Shown piece by piece: positions 50,661 through 58,978 of a stretch of DNA of 64,000 nt. A model generated the notes under the pieces. The model did no database searches, had not been told where the DNA came from, and saw only the letters and a list, made by a program, of their open reading frames with translations. The position numbers were made by a program, and so were the translations under genes. This stretch comes from Pigmentiphaga sp. Lineage in GTDB: Bacteria > Pseudomonadota > Gammaproteobacteria > Burkholderiales > Burkholderiaceae_B. Numbering within the stretch: position 1 is the stretch's first letter; the number at the start of each line of letters is the position of its first letter. The stretch lies in the NCBI GenBank assembly GCA_023228945.1, contig JALOAI010000020.1, positions 38,455-102,454 on the forward strand, in the 5' to 3' direction.

Positions 50661-53600
50661 TCAGCCGATCAGCCAGCCGTCGTTCAGTTCCACCCAGCCC
50701 TCGGGCACGGCGCCGGGTGAACCCAGCGCACCGTCGTTGCCGTTGGCATAAGCCCCATGCTCCCCCACGGCAGCCGCCACATAGGTGGGCGAGGTCAGGC
50801 TCAGGCCGTCCCACACCGCGGAGTCGCCGGCCTTGCCGCCGAACACCAGGCCGGCATGCTCCCCGAACTTGGCGGCTCCCGTCCCGCCGGGGGCGGATGG
50901 GCTCCAGCTGCCATCGTCGCTGGTGGCCACCGACGAGGCGCCATAGTTGAAGGCCGTGGCCACATAACCCTGGGCATCGAACAGCACGACAGCGTCGCCC
51001 TTGCCCAGGCCAGGGCCGTCGATCCCTACCAGGTTGACGTCGTCATCCAGATTCCAGGCCTGGCGGAACGCCGCCACGTCGGCGAGATCATCGCTCAGCA
51101 CCACGACCAGAACCTCGCCCGCCTGCAGCAGCGTGCTCTCGGCAAACGGCGCGATGCTGGAGAACTTGCCGTTCTCGTCGATCATGCCCCAGCCGCTCAG
51201 ATCAATGGCCTCGGCACCGTAATTCAGGATTTCGAAGAAATCGTCGGTTCCGCCGTTGGAGTTGACCTCGGTGATCAGCAAATCGTACGAGGGACGCTCG
51301 GCGGTTGCGAAGACCCAGGCGTCCTGATCCAGAATGCCCGCGTGCCCATTGCCCGCCGCGTCGCTGAAAGCGCCGGCGGTGATGGTCACGGAATACTCCG
51401 CACCCGCCTCGAGGATGGCCGCCGGGTCGATGGTTACCTGATTGCCAACGATGGTGACCTCGCTGCTGGCCACGTCGATGACGATGGAATCCCCCTCGCC
51501 ACCCCGCCGATCGAAGACGATCTGGCCGGCGCCCTTGACCACGATCTCGTCGAACGTAACGACCAGGGGCGCGAAATGCATGGCTTGGCCGTCGATGCCG
51601 TTGATCTCCCATCCCAGCACCGCCGGCGCCTGGCTGTCGGGCGACAGGTTGGGCACCGCGCCGATCGTGAAGCTCGGCACGTCGTGTCCGTTCAACGATT
51701 GCAGAGCTTCGCCATCATCCTGCAACGACGGGTCGCTGTAGCTCAGGCTCACCAGGTCGCCGCCCCGCACCGCTTCGGCCAGCGCCATGTGCAGTTGATC
51801 GCCCACCACGTTCAGGGACGACACCGCCACCGCCACGCCGTTGATTTTGATCTCGAACGCTTCCAGGGCGGGCGGGTTGCGCGCGTCCAGCGGCTGGTTC
51901 CAGGTCAGCGTAACGCCGTCGCCCTCCACTTCGCTGTGACTCAACAACGGCACGTTGAAGAAGCCGCCGTCCACCAGCGGAAAGCCGGGCGCCTTGATGG
52001 TATTGAAGTCCCAGAAGGCCGGATCAGCAATGCGGGCCGCCAGTTTCTCGAGATCGGACGCATCCAGCGAGCCCGCATACCGCGCGTTGGTCTGGTTCGA
52101 CGGGTCTACGGTGAACGCAAAAGCGGCATTGGCTTCAACCAGCGACGCGGGGATGTCCCCGGCCGATCCGCCCAGCGTGAGGCTGGCGAGGAAGACCCCG
52201 GCTTCCGAAATCAGGCCCGCACTGCCGTCGGTCAAGTTCTCGATGATGGTTCCCTGCAGCGCATAGAGGGTTTCCGCCTTGCCGATGCCGCCGCCACCGC
52301 CAAGGGCAAAGCCGATGTCGGCGACCGGATTGCCATTGGTATCGGTCTGGATGGTGACGATGGTACCGGCGGGCAGGTCGGCGCCGGCGGTCCAGACAAA
52401 GGCCATTTCGTTGGTAATGCCTTCGAATCCGGTTTCGGCCTCGTAGTCGCGATCGGTAAAGGTGATGCGGGTGCCGCCGGTGACGTCGCGCATCAGGATG
52501 AAGGCAAAGGCGTCGGGAGCCTCGGCATTGCCGGCCACGAACAGAACATCGCAGGCCTCCATCACGGTGGGTTCGGCCGAAGTCATGAAACCCAGCGGCG
52601 AGCTCTCGCCATAGCCTGCGAAAGCGTTGCCCGCACGGTCGAGGACGACGCCCGGCTGGAACACCAGGCTATAGGACGACTCGTACGCCAGTGCGTCGGA
52701 GGGCCGCACGCTCACCTGGTTGTAGTGGAACTGCACCTGGGCCGGATCCTGGACGTCGAAGGATTCCACCACTTGGCCGCTGGCGTCGCGCAGCTCGATA
52801 CTGCCGCTGCCACGCTTCACGGTTTCGTTGAAAGTCAGTACAAATGGGCTGTCCACCGCCACGCCCCGCGTGCCGTCGGCCGGCGAGGCCGCCACCGCCA
52901 CCGGAGCCGCCGCGTCGACGTAGGGTCCGCCCAGTTCCAGCCAATGGCCCTGGAACTGCTGCTCGCCGGCGGGGAGATCCTTGGATACTTCGTTCTTGCC
53001 CGGCCAGATCGTGTCGCCGTTGTCTTCCAGGAGTTGGATGCGAGTGCCGGGCAGCAGGCTGGCGGGCGCCAGCAGCGATTCGAAACTGCCGCCGGTCTGC
53101 GCCAGCAGGGCGTCGAGATCGTTGTCGAGCTCGACCGGCATCTCGTCCGCTGCGCCGCTCCAGGTGAACAGCCGGAAGTCATGCGCCACCGCCGCGCTGG
53201 CGCCGCCGGCCGGACCGGCGACGATCAGGTAGCCGCTGCCGTCCTCGGCACGCTCGATCGAGCGGATGCCCCGCCCGCCCAGATCCAGCTGGATGGGTTC
53301 GCCAAAACTCGCGGCCTCCAGGCCGTGCAACAGGTCTTCGCTGTTCAGCAAAGGCACGATCAGTGCCGGCGCCGCGGCGTCGGTACCCCATTGTGGCGCG
53401 CGAAAGCCCAGCCACAGGGTTTGGCCATCGGGCGCGACGGTCAGGCCTTCGATCGAGAAGCCGCCCATCTGCTCCGGCACGACGCCATCGGCGCTGCCCG
53501 CGGCCAGGCCGAGGGCGCCGGCGCCCAGGCCGTGGCCGTTGGCATCGTCCCAGGCGACCAGCGCGTCTTCCAATCCGGTGTGCTGGCCCACCACTTCGAA

Positions 53601-54659
53601 CCGGGTGTCGGCACCGGTTCCCGTCACGGTGAGGGCAAACAGCATTTCGCGGCTGTCGGCTTCGTCGCCATCGCGCTTGTTGCCGTGCGAGCCCGAGAGG
53701 TACAGCACGTTGCCCACCATGACGCTCGACTCCAGGTCGATCTCGTCGCTCACGCCGAGCACGACGCCATAGTTCCATTCCAGAACGGCCTCGCCACCGT
53801 CGCGGGGATAGACGCGCAGGATCGAGGACTCATCGTCGCCCACGACCATCCAATCGTCGTCCAGCGCCACCGCGGTCGAGGCGTCCGAAGAGCCACCGTT
53901 GGTGCCCGGCATGGGCTTGTAGATGGCGGGATCCGGCAACGGCTCTGGTTCCGGTTCCGGTTCCGGCTCTGGTTCCGGCTCTGGTTCTGGTTGGGGTTCG
54001 GGCCCGGGCTCCGGCCCGTTCGCATCGCCCAGCAATTGTTCGGCCAAGGCTTCCAGGCGGTCGCCGATCGAAGCGCCGTCGTCGTCTCCCAAAATGGCAT
54101 CCAGCTCGGACTGCCCGGGAGGCCGTCCGGCCGCGCCCAGGAATACCAAAACGGTCTGCACCGCATCGGCGGCCCTGGCGGAACCTTCGGCGGACAAGGC
54201 GATCGCCGCCAGGATCCCGCCCTTCGACACGCCTTGCGCCAACTGCAGCAGGTAATGGGCCAGACCCGCAGGCTCGGGGTCGCGGCCCAGGGTCTGGCGA
54301 TACACCATCGTCACGTATTCGGCGTCGGATGCCTCCGCGCCCACCAAATCGCCGAACTCCGAAGAAGCCGCGAAGTTGGCCGCCAGCTCCGTATACGACA
54401 TGCCGGCCCGCACCGCATTCACCCAATAGGCCAGGCCGTCGGCATCGGGCGCCCGACCGAGCACCGCCAGGTAAAGCTGCGCCACCGGCGCGATCTCGGC
54501 CTGGGCTTCAGCCGAGGATGCCAGCGCCGCCACCAATTGGCCTTGTGTTACGCGACCAGCATCCAGCTCGTTCAACCAATAGGCAAGACCGGCGGGGTCG
54601 GGAGCGCGCCCGAGCAGCGAATGATAAAGAGAGGTGACGAAGGCGTCGTTATCGGTCAT
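50661..54659 (-). CDS. Large multidomain protein: DUF4214, propeller (DUF3616/phytase-like), Ig-like and lamin-tail domains
   Basis: A 1332-residue protein without an N-terminal signal peptide. Order (approximate residues): two to three DUF4214 repeats (8-160, YxxLLGRAPDPAGLAYW pattern); a Pro-Glu repeat linker (215-244); a beta-propeller with DUF3616-like SGSHGNKRDGDEADSREMLF (250-570); an SbsA-type Ig domain (575-690); an unassigned beta domain (700-895); a SwmB-like domain (905-1000); a second SbsA-type Ig domain (1010-1125); and a lamin-tail domain (LLITEVNSNGGTDDFFEILNYG, 1125-1270). DUF4214 proteins are often type I secreted; no secretion genes are adjacent. ATG 54659 is preferred over GTG 54677. 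Divergent from a LuxR gene. Composition is acidic and non-repetitive outside the linker. Confidence 0.88.
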   Translation of the reverse strand: MTDNDAFVTSLYHSLLGRAPDPAGLAYWLNELDAGRVTQGQLVAALASSAEAQAEIAPVAQLYLAVLGRAPDADGLAYWVNAVRAGMSYTELAANFAASSEFGDLVGAEASDAEYVTMVYRQTLGRDPEPAGLAHYLLQLAQGVSKGGILAAIALSAEGSARAADAVQTVLVFLGAAGRPPGQSELDAILGDDDGASIGDRLEALAEQLLGDANGPEPGPEPQPEPEPEPEPEPEPEPEPLPDPAIYKPMPGTNGGSSDASTAVALDDDWMVVGDDESSILRVYPRDGGEAVLEWNYGVVLGVSDEIDLESSVMVGNVLYLSGSHGNKRDGDEADSREMLFALTVTGTGADTRFEVVGQHTGLEDALVAWDDANGHGLGAGALGLAAGSADGVVPEQMGGFSIEGLTVAPDGQTLWLGFRAPQWGTDAAAPALIVPLLNSEDLLHGLEAASFGEPIQLDLGGRGIRSIERAEDGSGYLIVAGPAGGASAAVAHDFRLFTWSGAADEMPVELDNDLDALLAQTGGSFESLLAPASLLPGTRIQLLEDNGDTIWPGKNEVSKDLPAGEQQFQGHWLELGGPYVDAAAPVAVAASPADGTRGVAVDSPFVLTFNETVKRGSGSIELRDASGQVVESFDVQDPAQVQFHYNQVSVRPSDALAYESSYSLVFQPGVVLDRAGNAFAGYGESSPLGFMTSAEPTVMEACDVLFVAGNAEAPDAFAFILMRDVTGGTRITFTDRDYEAETGFEGITNEMAFVWTAGADLPAGTIVTIQTDTNGNPVADIGFALGGGGGIGKAETLYALQGTIIENLTDGSAGLISEAGVFLASLTLGGSAGDIPASLVEANAAFAFTVDPSNQTNARYAGSLDASDLEKLAARIADPAFWDFNTIKAPGFPLVDGGFFNVPLLSHSEVEGDGVTLTWNQPLDARNPPALEAFEIKINGVAVAVSSLNVVGDQLHMALAEAVRGGDLVSLSYSDPSLQDDGEALQSLNGHDVPSFTIGAVPNLSPDSQAPAVLGWEINGIDGQAMHFAPLVVTFDEIVVKGAGQIVFDRRGGEGDSIVIDVASSEVTIVGNQVTIDPAAILEAGAEYSVTITAGAFSDAAGNGHAGILDQDAWVFATAERPSYDLLITEVNSNGGTDDFFEILNYGAEAIDLSGWGMIDENGKFSSIAPFAESTLLQAGEVLVVVLSDDLADVAAFRQAWNLDDDVNLVGIDGPGLGKGDAVVLFDAQGYVATAFNYGASSVATSDDGSWSPSAPGGTGAAKFGEHAGLVFGGKAGDSAVWDGLSLTSPTYVAAAVGEHGAYANGNDGALGSPGAVPEGWVELNDGWLIG
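53941..54018 (-). repeat. Hexanucleotide tandem repeat encoding a Pro-Glu linker
   Basis: About a dozen imperfect six-base units (GGTTCC/GGCTCT on the plus strand) encode alternating Pro and Glu. Units of six keep the frame, so copy-number change would alter linker length without breaking the gene. Confidence 0.85.
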
Positions 54660-54877
54660 GGGATGGCACTCAGGCACAGTCGAAGAAGCTCGGCAGGCTA
54701 AAGCCGCCGTATGACATGCCTATGAATCCCCGCGCCGGCGCACCCCCGGCGCTCATGGCCGGCGCGGCCCCGGGCCGACGCCACGGCGCCAGGGCCGCGC
54801 CGCAGGCCGCCGGCTTGCGTTGCGACGGCGATTCGCTACAGTATCGTGATCACCCACCGAAAGCGCCGCTCCATCGC

Positions 54878-55681
54878 ATGCAATCCTGGACGCTCACTCC
54901 GGCCGCCACCCCTGCCGGCGCCCTCGCTGAATTCGCAACCGGGCTGATCCACGCCATCGGCTTGCCGTCGTTCGGCGCCAACGCCCTGGCCGTGGTCAAC
55001 GACACCGTGCCCTTCGCTTCCTGGTCGATCTACCGGGTTGGCGACGTTTCGCCGCGCATGTATGTCTCGGCTGCCCATCGCATCCCCGACACCACGCGCG
55101 ACTGCTGGCGCGTCTATCTGGCGGGTCTGCATCGGCGCGACCCCACCTTCCGCAGCCATGGCTTGTCCAACGCCGAGCGCCCGTTGCTCTTGGGGCATTG
55201 GCGCGCCGAAGACATCCGCCGGCCCCATCGCGAACAAATCTACGAGCGTCATGGCATGCGCGAGCGGGTCTCGATCGCCCAGGCCTGCGCCAATGGCGGC
55301 GTGCTGGCGGTGAACCTGTACCGCCACGACCATCAAGGGGCCGTGCGGCCCGCGGAACTCCGGGAGCTGCAAGCCATCGGCCCGCTGCTGTTCGCCTGCG
55401 CACAACGCCATGTGGCGTTGACCACCACCTCGTTGTCCGCCAGCGCCGCCGCTCCGGCCCAGCGCGACACCCTGCTCGCTCGTTGCCCTTCGCTCACGCC
55501 GCGCGAACTCGATGTCTGCCTGCGGCTTGCCCAAGGCCTTACCTTCGATGGCATCGCGGCCGATCTCGGCATCTCGGCCACCACGGCCAAAACCTATCGC
55601 AACCGTGCTTTCGCGCGCTTGGGCATCCAGCATCGCAACCAGCTCTTCAAGCTGCTGCTCGACGGCGCCACCAACGCCTGA
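54878..55681 (+). CDS. LuxR-family regulator
   Basis: A 267-residue protein. The C-terminal helix-turn-helix (residues about 200-262) reads CPSLTPRELDVCLRLAQGLTFDGIAADLGISATTAKTYRNRAFARLGIQHRNQLFKLLL, a clear LuxR/GerE domain. The N-terminal 190 residues have no recognisable receiver or autoinducer domain that I can name. ATG 54878 is chosen by similarity of the N-terminus to a folded start (MQSWTLTPAATPAGALAEFATGLI); the frame is open upstream to 54716. Divergent from the large multidomain gene, which it probably regulates. Confidence 0.9.
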   Translation: MQSWTLTPAATPAGALAEFATGLIHAIGLPSFGANALAVVNDTVPFASWSIYRVGDVSPRMYVSAAHRIPDTTRDCWRVYLAGLHRRDPTFRSHGLSNAERPLLLGHWRAEDIRRPHREQIYERHGMRERVSIAQACANGGVLAVNLYRHDHQGAVRPAELRELQAIGPLLFACAQRHVALTTTSLSASAAAPAQRDTLLARCPSLTPRELDVCLRLAQGLTFDGIAADLGISATTAKTYRNRAFARLGIQHRNQLFKLLLDGATNA

Positions 55682-55813
55682 CCTCCGGGCTGTTCGCCCA
55701 AAGCCACCCTCCGCGCTGTGATGCAGTCCTCCTTTGGGAGGACTGCGGCCTATCCGGCAATTACTTACGATACATAAACAAATTGCCATCACATCCCATC
55801 AGTGAGGAGACCC

Positions 55814-57418
55814 ATGCCCCCATTTTCCTGCTTCGTACGACCCATCGCGGCAGCCGGCCTGCTCGCGCTTGCGGCGGGCTGCGGCGGCGATGACGATCCC
55901 GTCGTCGTCGACGCCTGCCAGGCCCTGAGCGAGACACCCCTGGGACCGGCCGCACTGACCAGCGAGAACCTGCCCGCCGGTACGCGCGTCGGCCAAGTCG
56001 AAACCGTCGCCCATTGCCGGGTCGCGGGGATGCTCGATTCCCGCACCGGCATCGATGGCAAGCCCTACGCCACCGGTTTCGAACTGCGCCTGCCCACCGC
56101 CTGGAACGGCCGCTTCCTGTATCAGGGCGGAGGTGGCAATGACGGTAGCGTCCGGCCCGCCCTGGGAACGCAAGACACGCTGGAGCCAGCCCTCAACCAA
56201 GGGTATGCCGTGGTGTCCACCGACGCCGGCCACCAGGGCACCGACGCCTCCTTCGGCGCCGATCCCCAGGCGCGGCTCGACCATGCCTACCAATCACACG
56301 ACCGCGTGGCACGGGCCGCCAAAACATTGATTTCGGCCTATTACGAACGAGATGCCGATCATTCGTACTTTATCGGCTGCTCGGGCGGTGGACGCCAAGG
56401 CATGATGTTCACCCAACGCTTCCCCGAGTATTTCGATGGGGTGATCGCCATCGCCCCCGCCATGAGCGTGGCCAAGGGCGCGACCATCGCCGCCGCCTGG
56501 AGTACCCAGGTACTGCTGGATATCGCGCCCCTCGATGCCGCCGGCAGGCCCATCCTGTCGCAGGCCCTGAGCGACGCCGACCTTGGCCTGTTGCGCCAGA
56601 GCATCCTCGATACCTGTGACGAACACGATGGCTTGGCCGACGGGCTGGTCAGTGCGCCGGGCTTGTGTCATTACGATCCGGGCGTCCTGCAGTGCCAAGC
56701 CGGCCAAGCCACCGATTGCCTGGAGGCCGGGAAAGTCGAGGCCTTGCGGCAAGTTGCCGCGCCGCCACGCGACAGCCAAGGCCAAGCGCTATACACCGAC
56801 TGGCCGTGGGATCCCGGCATTGGCCATCCCGCCAACGATTGGCGCGCCTGGCGCCTGGGCACCTCGCCCACCGCAGATGCCAACGCGCGCCATATCACGC
56901 TGATGCAGGACGCCCTGGGCTGGGAGTTCTTCACACCGCCGCAGCCCGGATTCCAGCTGGCCGACTTCGACTTCGACCGCGACCCCGCCCGCATGGAGGC
57001 CTTCGCCACCGTCTACAACGCCGACCAGGACGCCCGGCTGGACGCCTTCAAAGGACACGGCGGCAAGCTGCTGCTCGCCCATGGCATGGCCGATCCGATC
57101 TTCTCGCCCAGCGAGAGCATCGCGTACTTTGAACGTTTGCAAGCCGCGCATCCGGCGGACGCCGACAGCTTCGCGCGTCTTTACCTGATTCCCGGCATGG
57201 CGCATTGCGCCGGCGGCGCGGCGACCGACGCCTGGGATGGCCTGGGAACCTTGGTGCGCTGGGTGGAGCAGCAACAGGCACCGCAAGAGATCACGGCCTA
57301 CGGCACCGCTGTCTACCCCGACCGCAGCCGCCCGCTGTGTCCGTACCCGAGCTACCCACGCTACGACGGCCAGGGCGATCCCGAGCAAGCCGCCAGTTTT
57401 ACCTGCGACGCCGGCTAA
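55814..57418 (+). CDS. Tannase/feruloyl esterase-family lipoprotein
   Basis: A 534-residue secreted esterase. The N-terminus FVRPIAAAGLLALAAGC is a lipoprotein signal with Cys at the lipobox (LAAGC). Catalytic parts: FLYQGGGGNDGSVRPA, the nucleophile elbow GCSGGGRQGMMFTQRFPEYFDGVIAIAP, the aspartate segment LLAHGMADPIFSPSE and the histidine in LIPGMAHCAGG. Paired cysteines next to the catalytic residues are typical. It cleaves phenolic acid esters such as gallate, ferulate or similar. A GGAG ribosome-binding site precedes ATG 55814. It is followed by a Bug gene after 148 bp, a common setting for phenolic-acid uptake. Confidence 0.92.
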   Translation: MPPFSCFVRPIAAAGLLALAAGCGGDDDPVVVDACQALSETPLGPAALTSENLPAGTRVGQVETVAHCRVAGMLDSRTGIDGKPYATGFELRLPTAWNGRFLYQGGGGNDGSVRPALGTQDTLEPALNQGYAVVSTDAGHQGTDASFGADPQARLDHAYQSHDRVARAAKTLISAYYERDADHSYFIGCSGGGRQGMMFTQRFPEYFDGVIAIAPAMSVAKGATIAAAWSTQVLLDIAPLDAAGRPILSQALSDADLGLLRQSILDTCDEHDGLADGLVSAPGLCHYDPGVLQCQAGQATDCLEAGKVEALRQVAAPPRDSQGQALYTDWPWDPGIGHPANDWRAWRLGTSPTADANARHITLMQDALGWEFFTPPQPGFQLADFDFDRDPARMEAFATVYNADQDARLDAFKGHGGKLLLAHGMADPIFSPSESIAYFERLQAAHPADADSFARLYLIPGMAHCAGGAATDAWDGLGTLVRWVEQQQAPQEITAYGTAVYPDRSRPLCPYPSYPRYDGQGDPEQAASFTCDAG

Positions 57419-57497
57419 CGACCAGGACAGTTGCCGCCGCTACTGACGAAAGAGCCGGCGTTTTCTCACCAACCCCGTCTTCCCCGACCTCTGCTTC

Positions 57498-57531
57498 CGG
57501 AGCGGCGGCGGCCCGGCCCGCCACCGCTCCG
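57498..57531. terminator. Hairpin between the tannase and Bug genes
   Basis: CGGAGCGG and CCGCTCCG pair perfectly around an 18-base GC-rich loop. There is no strong T tract, so it may attenuate or stabilise the mRNA rather than end it. Confidence 0.4.
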
Positions 57532-57566
57532 AAGTTACCCTTATCCAGACCCACAAGGAGACTCTG

Positions 57567-58535
57567 ATGTCCTTCCCTTCCATCCGCCGCCTGGGCTTTC
57601 TGGCCGTCGCCCTCGCCGTCCCGGTGCTGGCCAACGCCCAGTACCCCGACCGTGCCGTCACGATCGAAGTCGGCTTCCCGCCCGGCACGGGGCCCGACAT
57701 CGTGGCCCGCGCCGTCGGCCAGCAACTCAGCCATGAGCTTGGCCAATCGGTGGTGATCCAGAACAAGGCCGGCGCCGGCGGCCAGATCGCAGCCCAATCG
57801 GTGGCGCGAGCCAAGCCCGACGGCTATACGCTATTGCTGGGCGAAGTCGGCTCCATGGCCATCGCGCCGGCCGCCTATCGCGAGCTCAACTACGATCCCG
57901 CGCGGGACTTTGCGCCGATCATTGAAGCCGTGCGCGTCAACATGGTGCTGGCGGTACCCGCCGATTCGCCCCACAAAACGCTGCAGGACTTCCTGACCGC
58001 CGCCCGCGGCGCCGAACAGCCCATCCACTTCGGCACTTTTGGCGCCGGCACGCCGGGCCATTTCGGTGCGGAGCTTTTCGCCAGCGAGGCGGGCTTTCCC
58101 ATCGAAGCCGTGCACTATCGCAGTACCAGCGACGCGATCACCGGCCTGGCTTCGAGCGACGTCCAGGCCGCCTTCATCACCACCGCCCTGGCCGCTCCCC
58201 ACGTCGAGAGCGGCCGCTTGCGCGCCCTGGCGGTAACCGGCGCCAATCGCGCCAAGGGCTTCCCCGAGGCGCCGACCTTCATCGAAGCCGATCTGTTGAA
58301 CGTGGACTTCGGGGCCTGGTTTGGCTATTTCGCGCCCAAGGGCACCCCCGAAGCGGTGCTTGACGTGCTGCATGCCGGCATCGCCAAGGCAATCCAGGCG
58401 CCAGCGGTAACCGAACCGCTGGAAAAGGCGGGTTTCGTCATCATGGGCGGCAGCCGCACCGACATGGCGCAATTGCTCGAACAGGATCTCAAGCGCTGGA
58501 CCGACGTGGTCAAGGCCACCGGTTTCCAGATGTAG
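57567..58535 (+). CDS. Bug-family (TctC) substrate-binding protein next to the tannase gene
   Basis: A 322-residue Bug protein. Signal peptide RLGFLAVALAVPVLANA, then QYPDRAVTIEVGFPPGTGPDIVARAV, KPDGYTLLLGEVG, and the late APTFIEADLLNVDFGAWFGYFAPKGTPEAV block. An AAGGAGA ribosome-binding site precedes the ATG. It is the fifth Bug gene in the window. Position suggests it binds a product of the esterase (a phenolic or alkyl carboxylate). No permease is adjacent. Confidence 0.94.
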   Translation: MSFPSIRRLGFLAVALAVPVLANAQYPDRAVTIEVGFPPGTGPDIVARAVGQQLSHELGQSVVIQNKAGAGGQIAAQSVARAKPDGYTLLLGEVGSMAIAPAAYRELNYDPARDFAPIIEAVRVNMVLAVPADSPHKTLQDFLTAARGAEQPIHFGTFGAGTPGHFGAELFASEAGFPIEAVHYRSTSDAITGLASSDVQAAFITTALAAPHVESGRLRALAVTGANRAKGFPEAPTFIEADLLNVDFGAWFGYFAPKGTPEAVLDVLHAGIAKAIQAPAVTEPLEKAGFVIMGGSRTDMAQLLEQDLKRWTDVVKATGFQM

Positions 58536-58978
58536 GCGGAGCGCTTCACAGGGCTCCGGCTCCAAGGCTGAGCCGCTCTACCGGTACCTGAGGCGCCGCG
58601 GGGCTCGCGCCCCTACCGGCCACAAGGGTAAGCGCACGGCCCGCCGCCCGCTTGGCCACGTGGTCTTGCGCCCGCCATCACCGGAGCATGATCTGCCGCC
58701 GTGAAGAACTCCGGTCTTTCGGCCGGGGCTTCTCCGCCACCATTCAGAGGAGCCTTCGGCTCCAGTCGCTTTAGCCTCGCTTGCCTCGCCGTGAACGACG
58801 AGGCTTGCGCTTAGGCCCGTGGTCAAGGAACGCCCGCGCTGCCGGGCGTTCACGCATGTGCGCGCCGTTTTTGCTTCTATATATCTTTTTGAAATATAGA
58901 TACCATGAAAAGCAATTTTGAATCATAAGACAAAAAGGACATAATAAAATCCACTTCAGTTCTTTCCGAGTTTTCGCC
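58536..58978. other. Intergenic region with repeat copy B
   Basis: This 443-bp gap carries no gene I can support. It contains the dispersed repeat described separately and, from 58862 to 58965, an AT-rich block (ATATATCTTTTTGAAATATAG and neighbours) that is probably the promoter of the sulfurtransferase gene. The AT-rich block differs sharply in composition from its surroundings. Confidence 0.5.
58701..58825. repeat. Dispersed repeat, copy B
   Basis: This copy has the same GTGAAGAACTCCGG.. start, the same GGAGCC-TTC-GGCTCC hairpin (58749-58763) and the same GGCTTGCGCTT..CGTGGTCA end as copy A at 27232-27435, in the same orientation but with a shorter middle. It can be read on the minus strand as ..LEPKAP..GGGEA..RPEFFT... 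Its origin, mobile-element tail or conserved regulatory RNA, is open. Confidence 0.55.

Noticed and set aside
50757..54701. 1314-codon open frame on the plus strand opposite the large multidomain gene
   Set aside because: The minus-strand protein has recognisable domains throughout, while this frame shows only Arg/Gly/His/Ala-rich low-complexity sequence. Long antisense frames are expected in high-GC DNA.
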